DNA from: Bretschneidera sinensis
Taxonomy: Eukaryota > Streptophyta > Magnoliopsida > Brassicales > Akaniaceae
Length of the DNA stretch: 64,000 nt
Assembly: GCA_023935145.1 (NCBI GenBank)
Contig: CM043698.1
Location: forward strand, 34,923,501 to 34,987,500
Reading direction: 5' to 3'
Shown: one piece after another, positions 37,274 to 50,000 of the stretch
How positions within the stretch are numbered: position 1 is the stretch's first letter
Layout: each line of letters opens with the position of its first letter
Program-made: the position numbers and the translations under genes
The notes under the pieces: model-generated
Seen by the model: the letters and a program-made list of their open reading frames with translations, nothing else
The model's database searches: none
What the model was told of the DNA's origin: nothing

Positions 37274-38956
37274 ATGGTAGCATTAATCCCAACACGATTG
37301 CTCCTTCTTGTTGGAGATTCGTTTCCTTTCCAAAAGTTATCGTGTATTTCTAGGACAGCTTGGTGTCGCCGCAGTGTACGGTTTCTAAGTCGGATTGATC
37401 ATGACCATGGCCCTCTTACCCTCGCAAGCCTAGGATTCAAGAGTAAGTTTGAACAAACAAACAGTAGTAAAAGAATTAAGCTTGAGAAATTGGATTCTCC
37501 TATTGAAGTCCCCAAAAGTAAGGTGAAGGTGGTTGGAAGCAGTGGAATCAAGGCAGTCAGGGAAAAAAGGCCGGTTGAAATAGATTCACCTTTGTTTTCC
37601 GCAAAATCATTTCTTGAGCTTGGCCTCCCACCTTTGTTGTTAGAGAGGTTAGAACGTGAAGGCTTCATGGTTCCTACTGACGTTCAATCTGCAGCAATTC
37701 CTACTATTGTTAAGGGTCACGATGTTGTAATTCAGTCTTACACAGGGTCTGGGAAAACTCTGGCCTATCTCCTCCCAATACTGTCTCAAGTTGGCCCATT
37801 GATGGATATATCTTCTAATGATGATGGTGAATGTAGGAAGAAAATGGAGATAGATGCTGTTATCGTGGCTCCTTCTAGGGAGCTGGGCATGCAAATTGTG
37901 AGGGAGGTTGAGAAGCTGCTGGGACCTGCGAACAGGAAATTGGTTCAGCAACTCGTAGGGGGTGCAAACCGATCAAGGCAAGAAGAAGCTCTAAAGAAAA
38001 ACAAGCCAACAATTGTTGTTGGCACACCTGGGCGGATAGCAGAGATCAGTGCAGCTGGGAAGCTTCACACCCACAGTTGTCGTTTCTTGGTGCTAGATGA
38101 AGTTGATCAGTTACTCTCATTTAACTTCCGAGAGGACATGCATCGGATATTGGAACATGTAGGGAAGAAATCAGGTGCGGACCAGCGCAAATCTAAGAGC
38201 CCAGTTGCTAGTCAGGCTGAACGCCAGACTATTATGGTGTCTGCAACAGTTCCATTTTCAGTAATAAGGGCAGCTAGAAGCTGGGGACATGATCCACTTC
38301 TTGTTCAAGCCGAAAAGGTCGTCACACTTGAATCCATTCCACCGTCTGGTCCTGTTAATTTGCCTGGGTTGACTTCCACTACAAACTCAAATTCAAACCT
38401 GCAGACTCAGGCAACAGTTCAGAGCCTACCTCCAGCTTTGAAACATTACTATTGTGTCACAAAATTACAACACAAGGTAGACACATTGAGAAAATGTGTT
38501 CACGCACTTGATGCCAAGTCTGTAATAGCTTTTATGAACCACACTAAACAGCTAAAAGATGCTGTCTTCAAGATAGAGGCTCGTGGGATGAAAGCCGCAG
38601 AACTACATGGGGATCTTGGCAAGCTTTGTAGGTCTACAACTTTGAAAAGATTCAAGAATGGGGAGGTGAGAGTTTTAGTGACAAATGAGCTTTCAGCAAG
38701 GGGTTTGGATGTGGCAGAATGTGATCTTGTGGTTAATCTGGACTTGCCTACTGACTCCATTCACTATGCACATCGGGCGGGCCGAACAGGTCGACTTGGC
38801 AGGAAGGGTACCGTGGTTACCATATGTGAAGAGCGAGAAGTGTTTGTTGTGAAGAAGCTGCAGAAGCAGCTTGGAGTTTCCATTCCAGCTTGTGAGTTTA
38901 CAGAGGGCAAACTTGCTCTCACCGAAGAAGAGAAAACTTTAGAGGCTGTAAGGTAA
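37274..38956 (+). CDS. RH47: DEAD-box ATP-dependent RNA helicase, RH47 (ISE1) type
   Basis: A single-exon frame of 560 residues from the ATG at 37274; the open frame extends eight codons upstream but has no ATG there. Domains in order: an Arg/Ser-rich, probably organelle-targeting N-terminus (1-45), Q-motif region (FLELGLPPLL...PTDVQ, 112-138), motif I SYTGSGKT (about 155-162), Ia APSRELG, TPGR, motif II DEVD (about 275-278), motif III SAT (about 323), IV VIAFMNH, V TNELSARGLDV and VI HRAGRTGRLGR. DEVD instead of DEAD is also what I recall for the Arabidopsis orthologue, so it is a lineage trait, not damage. Known role: RH47/ISE1 is a mitochondrial RNA helicase whose loss alters plasmodesmata and embryo development. 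A CT-rich probable leader exon ends at 34596 (donor GTAAGC) and joins 37133, giving a 2.5 kb leader intron. Confidence 0.93.
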   Translation: MVALIPTRLLLLVGDSFPFQKLSCISRTAWCRRSVRFLSRIDHDHGPLTLASLGFKSKFEQTNSSKRIKLEKLDSPIEVPKSKVKVVGSSGIKAVREKRPVEIDSPLFSAKSFLELGLPPLLLERLEREGFMVPTDVQSAAIPTIVKGHDVVIQSYTGSGKTLAYLLPILSQVGPLMDISSNDDGECRKKMEIDAVIVAPSRELGMQIVREVEKLLGPANRKLVQQLVGGANRSRQEEALKKNKPTIVVGTPGRIAEISAAGKLHTHSCRFLVLDEVDQLLSFNFREDMHRILEHVGKKSGADQRKSKSPVASQAERQTIMVSATVPFSVIRAARSWGHDPLLVQAEKVVTLESIPPSGPVNLPGLTSTTNSNSNLQTQATVQSLPPALKHYYCVTKLQHKVDTLRKCVHALDAKSVIAFMNHTKQLKDAVFKIEARGMKAAELHGDLGKLCRSTTLKRFKNGEVRVLVTNELSARGLDVAECDLVVNLDLPTDSIHYAHRAGRTGRLGRKGTVVTICEEREVFVVKKLQKQLGVSIPACEFTEGKLALTEEEKTLEAVR

Positions 38957-39214
38957 TGTACCTGTTCCATTCTTTCCAAAACCATCTTTGAAGTATTAAT
39001 TAACTCATCAAAGTCTGCTTTCCTGATTATATTTTCCTTCTAAAGATATGTTTAAAGTCATATTCTAGGGCCTAGTCAGGATCTGTATCAATTAGTGGAT
39101 CTCATTTGAATGCGGTTCCTGTTAAACTCTTGTAAAACTCAAATCTGTCCAAGGGGCTAGCTCACTTATCCCTGACACTTCGCCTCCTAATTATCCACCA
39201 CATGATGCAGAATG

Positions 39215-39640
39215 TAAGTTTGGAGCTGCAGCAGCCAACCAATGTTCAGGTTTAGAGCAAGTTACTTTGATTTTTGATGGTGCTTGGCAAGGCCAAGAGG
39301 AGAAATCAGGTATTGGTTTTGTGGCTTTGGAGTCTGGTATCTGCAGAATGAGAAGAGCCAAGACACTACAAGCAGCAAATCCTTTCATGCAGAAGCAGTA
39401 GCTTTAGCTGGGCTAAACAGATAGGATATCAGATTGATTCCACACAGGCTGTTGAACTGATTAGAAATTTAAAGAACAATCATAAGGATTGTGTTCATAC
39501 AGTCATTCCTATTTGGTTTGATATAGTTCATCTAGGTCACACTTTTTGGTACTGTAAAATTAAAAAAACGGACAAGTCTTTTGCACACTAAGCCCATGTT
39601 TTGACTAAAGCTGCTTGCTTGTGTAAGGCATGCGAACTGG
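39215..39640 (+). pseudogene. RNase H-like (RVT_3) pseudogene fragment
   Basis: The plus strand reads LIFDGAWQGQEEKSGIGFVA from about 39268, the first strands of an RNase H fold with its first Asp, then after a frame change near 39385 FHAEAVALAGLN (second acidic site) and, in another frame, NNHKDCVHTVIPIWFDIVHL. At least two frameshifts separate these pieces. Such domains come from LINE ORF2 ends or single RNase H-like genes derived from them. It lies about 260 bases past the helicase stop, in the same orientation. Confidence 0.6.
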
Positions 39641-39923
39641 TTGTAAACCAACATAGAATCAGTTTGCTTAAATCTAATCAAAGTAATTTTTGCCTTGAAA
39701 GAGATTTAAACAAGGTGATTTAAGCTTGCGTAGGTTTAGCCCAAACATCGCCATAAGCACATATCTTGAACAATTTACCTGGTCTATTTTGTTCATAGTA
39801 TTGAATCATTGATAATATGGGTCATGGATTAACAATAAAATGTTGCAGAGGTTACTAGAGAAACAAACGTTTGATCATATTAACAGCAAGAAATGATTCT
39901 CTTGAAATGATTTACATTGGAAA

Positions 39924-40916
39924 TCACCAAATGATTCTCTTGCAAAGCTTGTATCCTGATAAGAGAGCACAGATTGCTATGACTAGAAAAGTAGCGAAGG
40001 ACATGGTAGCTGAAACGATGGCTACCTTCCTAAGCGTCACTACTTGTTCCATATGTTGGATGATTGGTATTGCTATCGAAGAAGATGAAATCAGAAGGTA
40101 AACCACCAACTGTTAACATGCTACCAAGGAATTAGCCTTTATAGAGATTTTTTAACAAGAGAGATTTAATGGGGCTTTGAGTTTGATTACCTGGTCAAGG
40201 ATGAAACTCATGTAATCAGAGATCATATCTGATATTATCATTCCTCTATGTGCAATGTCACAAACACCTTTAAAGAGCTGGAAAGCTGAGTAAACAAAAG
40301 CTGAAATAGCTACAATGAAGCAGTACCTACATTTGAACAATCAAAATATCTAAAATGGGCTGGAATATTATATTGACAGTAAGAAATGGCTAAAATCCAG
40401 GTTTAGCTTTCATCTTTAATTACCTTTTTCATTTTTTTTTTTGAGAAAAAAACGCAATACATGAATCTCACATTATACATAAATTTATAAATTTTACTTA
40501 ACATATATGAAAGATTGAGATTGCATCATTTGATCAAAATAGACAAAAGAAAACCAAACCCCTAAAATCCTGTAAGGGAATTTATTCAGGGAGCAGAAGC
40601 CTTTTACCGAAAGATATGCTTACATTAGTTCTGGGTACTCGGTGAAGCTGGAAGGTTGCTGACCTTTCTTCCTTTGTGATGGAGCAGCCAGTGAAAGAGC
40701 TGAGATAAAGGAGAACACAAGGGCCAACGACCGAAGAACAAGGCAGGAAAGATGAATGGAAGGTATAGAGCTCAACCTTGTAGACGACGCGACGGAGAAG
40801 GAGAATGGTGATGGGGTTGGGAATGGTTGCTGAGAGAGAGAAGTGGGTGTAGTAGGTGAAACACCAGCCATTGATCCAGCAGCAACCACCAAGACTTGAT
40901 CTCTTTCTTCTTTCAT
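39924..40916 (-). CDS. CASP-like four-transmembrane protein (probably CASPL4 group)
   Basis: Three exons with consistent phases, 40916-40624, 40326-40191 and 40109-39924, encode 204 residues. A Ser/Pro/Thr-rich cytosolic N-terminus is followed by four hydrophobic segments: CLVLRSLALVFSFISALSL, CFIVAISAFVYSAFQLF, VVYLLISSSSIAIPII and ATMSFATFLVIAICALLSGY, ending KLCKRIIW. The Arg in the first segment and the Asp just before the third (FILDQ) are the conserved MARVEL/CASP residues. Known role: CASPs form a membrane scaffold for the Casparian strip; CASP-like proteins are broadly expressed plasma-membrane proteins of mostly unknown function. The codon across the first splice reads Met where many relatives have Arg before YC. 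Both introns use GT-AG borders. Confidence 0.85.
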
Positions 40917-41661
40917 TCTTATAAAATGAACTTTGATTTATTTTTTTTAAAGCTTGTTTGTCGAAAGAAAGGACAAATCAAAATCCAAGATATAGTTGAT
41001 AATGTTCATGGAGTTTCAAGGAAGGCCTCTTATTTAGTCATATATGGTTTAGTAGTTAGTGACATTGGGTTTGGAAATAAGTTCAGGAAGATCCAATCCT
41101 GTAAAGCCACATAAGCATTAAACTCAATCAGTGACTTATCCATGCTAATTTTTGTTTGCATGTTAGAGATAGGATCAACTACTTGATTACTAAAGAATCT
41201 TAGAAAAAAGAAGTCAACTCTTTTCAGTCAATTCTCAATCTTTGCTCAAGTCCGGAAGTCTATTATTATTCTTTAAGCTTGATTGGTGATTTTATGTTTT
41301 GATAGAAACACACCTATTGCTTAAGACTTGTAGATCGAAGGAAACGATAAAGGTCCAGTCTCTTCTTTTCTTTCTCATCTTGTTCAAATTAAAAAAAAAA
41401 AAAGGTAACCAAAATACAAAATTTAATACTATTTATTTTGAAGGGACACACCGCAAAACTCTTTTCAAGAAATAGAGAAAATGAAAGGTAAAGGTCTTCC
41501 TTTTTAGGGGCCATAGATACAAACTTCATCTAGTCAATACAAAAAATGCAAATGTTGCTGTAAATATGTTCAGCCAAAAGGAAACCGTGTTCCAAATATG
41601 CTGTGATCCCTTTGTCAATCTGAGGGGTTGTGGTTTTACGCATATAATTAAGCACGCCATG

Positions 41662-42259
41662 TCATTCAGGCTTTGACTGGTACCCCCATGGATTTTTGCT
41701 TGCCCAATTCCATTGGTCTCTGCTCATCTCTTCTATACCATACTTGGCCCTGACAAAAGGCAAAATAAATAATTGTGAGGACAGAGAAAGCTAAATAGAA
41801 AAAACCAAAATTCTGCAAGCCAAAAAGTCCAAAAGATTTTTGGAACTTGAAAATCTAATGAAATATCATTTGTAATGACTCGATCAAAAATCATTGATAG
41901 TGTAAATGACACATGGATAGCTTGTTTAATATCAATTGAAATTAATAGATTCACGAGTTTTTTTTTTTTGAAAAAAAGAAAAAAATTGTGGTGTTGCTAA
42001 AATTTTATGAGCCACCAAATGTATAATTCAACATACAACAGCCAGATACATAATCGAGGATCCATTTGATGGAAAAAACTTTCGAATAATTTCATTATAA
42101 CTTTTATCAAAAATCATAATAATACATGATGGATTAAGAACTTACTTCCAACCAAGTTCTTTCTCTGCTTTCGCGATGGAACCATAAACAGCTGTAACAT
42201 CTCCTGGTCTTCTTGGACAAAGTTTGACAGGGATTTTCTGCAATACTTCGAATGTGAAT

Positions 42260-42305
<46 letters not shown>

Positions 42306-45114
42306 AGTCACCTTGCCACAAGCTTTTTCAAATGCAGCAACCATCTCAAACACAGATTTGCCACATCCAGTACCCAAGTTGTAGGCAGTACAGCCTAATA
42401 CACGCAAATGCAGCATAAGATTGTCATCAATATCTCAAAAGATTATGCATATGTTGAAAAAGACCTCAGCTTCAAGATTTTGCTAAATGAACTCTTAAAA
42501 ATAAAGGGTTCAAATGACCTTCATAACAGTTAACAAGGTGACTGCAAGTTCATTGACATGTAAAAAATTTGCCTGTACCAAAGAAAAAAAAGAAAAACTT
42601 TGCAAAGATGAGTACCTATATTAGGATCTGTAAAAAGCTTCCTAAGGGCAGCGATATGACCATCTGCTAAGTCCATAACATGGACGTAGTCTCGGACCTG
42701 TTCATAAAAACAATGAGCATTTCAGAAGAGGTCAATTCACATGGTTTTTAGTAACTTGTGTTTGATGCACACAAAAGTAACTACATTATGTCCATGTAAA
42801 AAAGGTTCAGGGACAGAAAAAACTAAATGGATTTCACTATTCAATTTATTTACTGCAAAAAGGAAATTGTTTTTCTACCATACATACCGCACTACCATCC
42901 TTTGTGGGATAATCATGGCCATACACATTAAGTTCAGGCAGTCTGCCAACAGCCACTTGTTGTATGTAGGGCATGAGATTGTTTGGGATGCCCTTGGGAT
43001 CTTCACCCAATTTACCACTCTCATGAGCCCCAACAGGATTGAAGTACCTCAGTAAAATAATTTTCCATTCTGGTTCTGCCTTTTGAATATCTCGAGCAAT
43101 TTCTTCAAGGAAAAGCTAGTAAAATAATTTACAAAAAAAATGTTATACTCTGAACTCAAATACAGAAATTACAACTTCAGGGGAATATGAACTTAAAAAA
43201 GAACCATTTTCAAGGGAACATATACCTTTGTCCGTCCATAGGGACTCATAGCCTTCAAATCAAAATCCTCGATGCAAGGAATCTTTTCAGGTTGGCCATA
43301 AACAGTTGCAGATGATGAAAAGACCATCTATTTTTCAAAAAAAGAAAGTAAAGAGGAAGCAGAGAATTTATGTCAGTGGTGAACAATGCATGAATATCTT
43401 TCTTCCTTTTGAACATTTAACATAAAAACCATCTCAAATAAATGCCTAGCAGCATTCTTGCTTTGCAAGAGTGAGAAGAATTATTTTCCAGATACCTTCT
43501 AGCAGAGTTTTCAGGCATAAGATGAGCAACTAATTTATGCTACATAAAAAGCAATAGAAAATTAGAATCATGTAAACACTCCTCCTAAGGCTGAAGCTAA
43601 TATTGATGAGAAGTATCATGCCAATTTTGTTTACAAGTGGTTTCTCTCAAGACAATACTTGAAAACCGATTTGGAAATTACAGAAGAACAAGAGAGGCAA
43701 AATCAGTTCATTTGAACACAAATAAGGTCAAAAACCACTGCTTAGTGCTTAGTAGTAAGGTAGTGACACCATAAGAAGCTAAGTTTCTAATTACAGACTA
43801 CTTCAAATGATGTAAAAATTGCTATTCATAGAGATAAAGAGGATTAATAGGTATTTTGATTTGATTTGACTATTTTTTTACAAATTATAAAAATTAAGCA
43901 TTGGTTTAAAGTTGGTTTTAATCACCACCCAAACAAATCCAACGAGTGTTGAAGGAATCAATTAGCAGTTCTGTAGATTTTAATGCTTTTGGATCAATAT
44001 CATTGCATTTCTGATAATTTAGTCTTTCTGCTTCTTCCTAACATGATTTGCATATACTACCATTAGAAGCTTAAAGCATAATTTAAACCTTTGCTGTACC
44101 TTTTTACAGTACCTTTTTACAATTGTATTTTGACATGATCTCATACAGGTTGATGGTGCCAACCAAATTATTGTCAAAGTAATGAAGAGGATTTCCAACA
44201 CTCTCCCCAACAGCTTTCAGGCCGGCAAAGTGGATTACAGCATGAAATCTGTCATATTTTTCAAACACAAAAAGCCAATTCCACAACATTAAAAAGAACT
44301 ATTTCCATAGATCAGAAAGAAAATTTATTCGATGCAAAATCTCAGATTAAATTTTCGGCTCTCATTTCTTTTCTATCAGAAAAATATCACATTGATGGAA
44401 GGAAAATTACAAAAGAAATCAAGGAAAGCAAAATGGTTAAAGAAATCTTGATGCAAGCTAGTTTAGCTACAATGTAGAGATCACAAGTCATAACAAAGTT
44501 GAAAATCATCAAATTTCAAGAATTTTCATGTTCACACACTCTGTTCTAGAAAAGAGTTTCTCCAAGTCCTCCTTGTTTCTGAGATCACCCTGCAATCAAC
44601 CAAACCAACAAATTCAAAACCAATCCAAATAACGCCCCCAATCAGTGCAATGGGACAGACGTGTCTATTTATATATCTCTTGACTCGAAATTAATTTTTT
44701 AGAGAAAAACCACGCTGAATTTTTGCCGGCGAAACCTCGAGAGACTTTTCACTTGTATTTTTCTAAATTAGATTTCTCATAATTCAAACCCAACAAGACA
44801 AAGCCAGATATCCAACTGAACTTAAATACAATACCAGATTCCACATAAGATCCAAGGATTCTATTTTCCTCAAAATTTTCTAGGCAATCAAACAGAAAAA
44901 AGTGTGAATATGGGTCTCATACCAAATTGAATTCCAGCTTCCTGGAAAGCTCAGGATCCACCAGCTCTCTAACCCGATTGACAGCTTCAATGACGGAGTT
45001 GTCAAGATTGTCAATGATTGAGACCCAGAAACCCGCATTGAGAAGCTGAACCACTGTGTGAGTCCCGATGAACCCAGCCCCACCAGTCACAAGAATTTTC
45101 TTCTCTGAGTCCAT
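41662..45114 (-). CDS. UGE: UDP-glucose 4-epimerase
   Basis: Nine exons, all with GT-AG borders and matching phases, encode 350 residues: 45114-44923, 44589-44540, 44248-44113, 43327-43226, 43115-42888, 42697-42616, 42394-42312, 42237-42146, 41749-41662. The N-terminal NAD-binding motif is [10 protein letters not shown]; the short-chain dehydrogenase catalytic residues are visible as the SSSATVYG serine region and YGRTK (Tyr and Lys) in exon 4; [12 protein letters not shown] and [13 protein letters not shown] are family blocks. Length is normal for plant UGE. It interconverts UDP-glucose and UDP-galactose (some plant isoforms also UDP-xylose and UDP-arabinose), feeding cell-wall polymers and galactolipids, in the cytosol. 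Intron 3 has a duplicated donor, and intron 7 is only 74 bases, half of it a microsatellite. Which plant isoform this matches was not resolved. Confidence 0.95.
42263..42300. repeat. UGE: (AG)19 microsatellite inside UGE intron 7
   Basis: Nineteen uninterrupted AG units, read as CT on the coding strand, start about 11 bases after the intron donor and fill half of the 74-base intron (42311-42238). Confidence 0.95.
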
Positions 45115-47016
45115 TGGAAGTCAATACCCAGAAAATCTTCTTTATCTTTTTGTTTTGATTTTAGATAAACGAAGAGAAATGTTTGAGCGCATCAAGGAGG
45201 CTTGTTTCTAGACTGGATAAGAATGCACAAAAAAGTTAAGTGCCATGGGGGATAAAGCCCCCATCTGTTCTGCCTTTTTTCGATAATCAAACGAAAATCG
45301 AAGAAAGGAAATCAGACAGAGACGTTCAAGTTCTTGTTTCGGGTTTCTCAGCCTTTTTGTTTGTTTGTTGGGAACGCTTTTAATTTGTTCGTGGTCTTAT
45401 GCTTCGGCATGATTTTGATATGACGAGATTGTCCACCGAAATATATGTGATTGGATTAGACCACAAAAGTTACTCGCAATGACGAAGTAGAGACATTTAT
45501 GATGATATTAATGAAGATTAAGGTAGTTAAAAAAATATGTGAAATAGTAATGTCACCATCCGCTGTCCCGAATAGTTGCTAACTCTACTATTAGTGAGCC
45601 CAAATTTAACTTAAATTGTATGCCCATCAATTGGCAGTTGCTGGTTTAATTATACATTTTCTATATTCTAAAGTTAAAATTTTAAAATAATTTAAATTTA
45701 ACACGACTAAAAATAGTTCTTAATCCTTTCAAAAAAAAAAAAGGAAGGTCTTAATCTTTTTTTTCTTATCTTTTCTTGTCTTAAACTTTTCTTTAAAATT
45801 TGTAACTCGAGTAAAAGATGCAACGAAATAATTAGAGAATTCTTTATTAAGTGATTTTTCTTAGAACTTTTTTGTGATTTGTGTTGTTCACAATAATACA
45901 ATGTATCATTTTATTTAAAATTTAAATTTATAATTATGGTTGCACCACGTTATTTATTTTAATCAAGTGTTTATGAGACATATAACTAATAATCATTAAT
46001 TCCACTTATAATATATGGATGATTGAGATTTCATTTATATTTTTAAATTATGTTTTCATCAAGAAAAATGTGATACTAAAAAAATATTTATAAGAAAATA
46101 ATGCAAACAAAAATTTATATTTGAACCCACTATCACAACTCTGGATAAATTATGTTACTCTTTTTTTTTTCTTTCAGATATGGAACAAATAAAGAAAAAA
46201 CGTTTATTTTCTTTCTAATTTTTCTCTTCACTTCTCTTTAAGGATTCAAAAACCACCTTATTGAAACACTTACGGGAATTTCATTCATCAAAAGCCGACT
46301 TGTCATGCTTTTCTCGTAATTCTAATGGGGTCCACGGTAAGGGAGACATGCTTACCAATCACATCTTTAATGCTGGAAAATATGTAAATCAGGGACCAGG
46401 GACACAAGGACAACGGTTTGTTTTGAACTTGATGGAGAATCTGCCTTCTGCTCCTTCGTTGGGTATTTACTTGTCAGTTCTCATAACTTTTGCCTCACAT
46501 GCAATTTATATTAGGGGCACCCAGAAAGTTAAAACAATCTTAATTATCCAATCAGTTGGTTAGTGTTTATTTATTTTTGGATTAAATCAGTTGGTTAATT
46601 TGAATCCCATAGCACCAAAAAGCATCAGAGCATAGAACAAAGAGAGCACCAAAATGGTTGTAACAAAGCCAACGATTGCTGAATTATTTGTCAAAAAAGA
46701 AAGTAAATGCTGTATTAAGCATTTATACACTGAAAAATCAATTACTGAACTATAAGCCCTTATAAGCATGTGCGGGATATATATCTTTGTCATAACTGGT
46801 TTTGTACAAGCTCTTTTTTCTATTCACTATTCTTTACAAGTTCTTACCACTACATTTTCTGTAAGTTTTGTAATTATAATTCCTAGGAAAACATGAGAAG
46901 AAAAATTACTTGGCCAATGAACTGCCTTGAGAACTTTGTCAACAAAAACAGAACTCTGCCAGGATTTTAAAGACTTTTTACCTCCAAGCAATGCAATAGA
47001 GTATCGATGCTATATG
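45115..47016. other. Intergenic spacer upstream of UGE
   Basis: The UGE leader and promoter lie next to 45115. The rest is AT-rich, and the open frame at 46261-46563 resembles nothing known to me and is probably non-coding. Confidence 0.5.
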
Positions 47017-50000
47017 TTATCCATATGGTTTCTTTCCTTTCCGTTTCACATGATGCTCATCAATAACTGGCTGATCCTTAGGGAATTGCAACCTGCATGA
47101 GAGAGAGAGTAAATGAATTAATAAAAAGCATCGAACAAAATGAAGAAATAAAATATCGAGAAGATGAAAGACCAGACATCATAGCATTGGGAAGGGGAAA
47201 GAAAAGCATCAAACTACACACTCATCTTTATAATGAAGTCAAGTACTAACGTGAATTCCATTAAGGGCCTAAAATCTCAATCATCTCAATGTACTTCAAT
47301 CAGCTAAACTCATTCCAAAATGTGAAGAAGAAATTTCATTAGCAGGCAAAGCTAAGCACCTGTCATTATAATAATATGCATTGGAATTTTTTTTCTAAGC
47401 TCATCTTCAAAAATAAAACAATCGACTTATGAACTCTTCAAACAGCGAAGAGAATGAAAATTAACTGTTAATACTTCAAATACACATTCAGTAGAAACAA
47501 AATGTATTGCGAGCAATAAAGATATCTCATTCAAAAGATCTAATTTGCTTCACAAGTGCAGATTCTATCATCGAGCACCAATTCAGTCCAAAATCCAATT
47601 GTTTGTTTTGCATTATAACAGTATAGCCTTTTATCAGTAAACATATTTACAATGAAACCAAAGCAAAAGACTTTTCTTGCATGCATTACCTGTAGATTTA
47701 GCACGTAAGTATATATTTCATAAAGATCAAACTTTTCACGTTTATTTTGGGTGGGGGGAGGGGCGGAGGGGTGAGAGGAGACTAATAATCGAACTCTGAT
47801 TATATACGTAGTTTGATAGCCAACTAATAAGAACTTTTTTTTTTACAAAAAGTCAAATGGGTTAATCTCTCACTATTCAACCGAGTTAAGGTATTAACAT
47901 CGCATTTCCACCAAAATCGATATTTGGAGATGCACTTGAAGAAATTGAGTTCCCACATCCGATAGGAGCTGAATCCATTTCCATATCAAATTCAAACTCC
48001 AGGCTTCTTTCCAGTGATTTAACAGCAGCCTGAGCTTGAGATTCAGGTAAAAATGAAAGAAAACTCTCCTTTGCATTTAGAAAGTTTAAACTACTGACAT
48101 CTTCACTACCACAAGCACATGAGATTGTCCGTGCAGGTCTAGAGGTTACATTAGAAAAGCTAGCATTACCAGCCCTTCTGGCTCTGGGGGTTCTCTTTCT
48201 TATGATAGGAGGAATATTTTTGAAGGTCATTGCCGAATTCCGCACTATGGATTCTGGACTGCTATCAATAACAGAGACACTGTATTCAAGTTTAGGAGTT
48301 GATGAACAAATGGGAGTGTTGGGATGCCTAAATTCAACAACCGAACCCATCAGCGAGGTTTGCTCATAATACAAGCAGCACTGATTTGCATCCTTTGCAT
48401 GCATAGGCATTCTGTAAGTTCTGATTTTCTTGTCAGCCAGACCAATTTCATCACCAAATCCAGAAGTTAAAGAATCTGAACAGAAATTGTCTGCTTCACC
48501 ACTGAACTGCAGATGCACAACACTTGAACCATAACCTCTAAGCCTTTTAGGAGATCCACTTTCTTTGAATGTGAAGGAAAGAAAAGCTTCAATAGAATTA
48601 CAACTTGATTTATTAGAAACTGATGTATCCTTGGAAATTTTCGAGTAAGAGGCTGATATAGGGCCAAGAGTTGGATCACTGCCACACCTACCTTCATCAT
48701 CAAATTGTATTCCATTTAAAGAATGATTCATTCCATTTGCCCCTTCTAGAGACCTTGAAGTTTCCACCTCACTAGAGTCTGCCTCTAATTGGGTGTTCAC
48801 TTCATTATCAATTCCGAGAACCAAGTCTGTATCACGTGTGTCGACACCACACCCCAATCCGAAGTTCCTATTGAGAGAAGTTGTTTCATCAAGACCCTAT
48901 CTCTCTACTTTGACCTTCATCTTCATGTATTCCAGTTTTGTTTTAGAACTGCAAAAATCAGAAGAGCCAGTTTTGAGCATACCCATTCCACAAGCATGAA
49001 CTGAATATGAATCCATCTTCTTCTTCACTGTGCAATTCCAATGATTTTTTTATTGCGTTGTCAGGCCTGCCAGTTGCCAAAGAATTGAATAATATAATAT
49101 AGCATACCACATCCAAGAAGAGGAACAAGTCACCACTTCTGATGAATGCATATGTACACGTATTAAATTATGTAGATATATAAGCATATCGATGTATGCA
49201 AGAAACATAACCATAATGCATTTCAGTCAATTGCTTAGCAAAGGATAGAGTAAATTGGACATTAATTCTCGTATTATTATCAATAGTTTGTATATAGTAT
49301 CATTATCTTAACACGTACTGTCCAGGTAGAAACCTTGCAATTTTTGTCCATTTGTTCCCATATATTTGGTGGCAATAGGTAAGAATGGAATCCTCCTCTT
49401 CTGTCCACACACCATTCTTAATAGCTGGATCTAAATGGTTGTGCCACCTGAACATCAGCTATGATTAGCATCACGACTCTATTAATATAAGAAAATGTTC
49501 TTTGCTGATGCACAACCATATTCCATTGCTACAAAGTCTGTAATTTAGAAATTAGTTGCTTTGAAGGTTAAATAGATTTTGGTTTCTCTTTATGTATACA
49601 TTTTTACTGTTACTATACTTTCTTTTTACGGAAATATACTCTTACTGTACTAGTGTACTGGAACCCCAACAAACTGCACATGACAATAGAGATGAAAGAG
49701 GAAAGATATTCAGGTGATATGCTAATCAAATGACATTTCAAGATTCAGAAAAACTGCTGTTACCTGAAGTACCACATTGATTCTTCTTCAAATATATTCA
49801 CACACAGAGAGTGTATTTCTTAGAATAGATTTAAGCTCTTAAGACACTTTTGATATAGACATTTAGACAACTACTTCTGCCTTTCCTTCTACTCTTTGGC
49901 TACAATAACCAATTCTTGTGTAGTCTTAGGCTCTTAGCTGATATAGATGCTATACAACACATGGAAAAGAAAAATCCACATTGACCAACAAGCACAAAAG

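Noticed and set aside
46261..46563. 100-codon plus-strand frame
   Set aside because: No family resemblance, no promoter or splice context; probably chance in AT-rich DNA.
47886..48857. 323-codon minus-strand frame as a stand-alone gene
   Set aside because: It is the C-terminal exon of the MYB3R pseudogene; the first codon is TTG and it continues upstream past a stop in the same frame.
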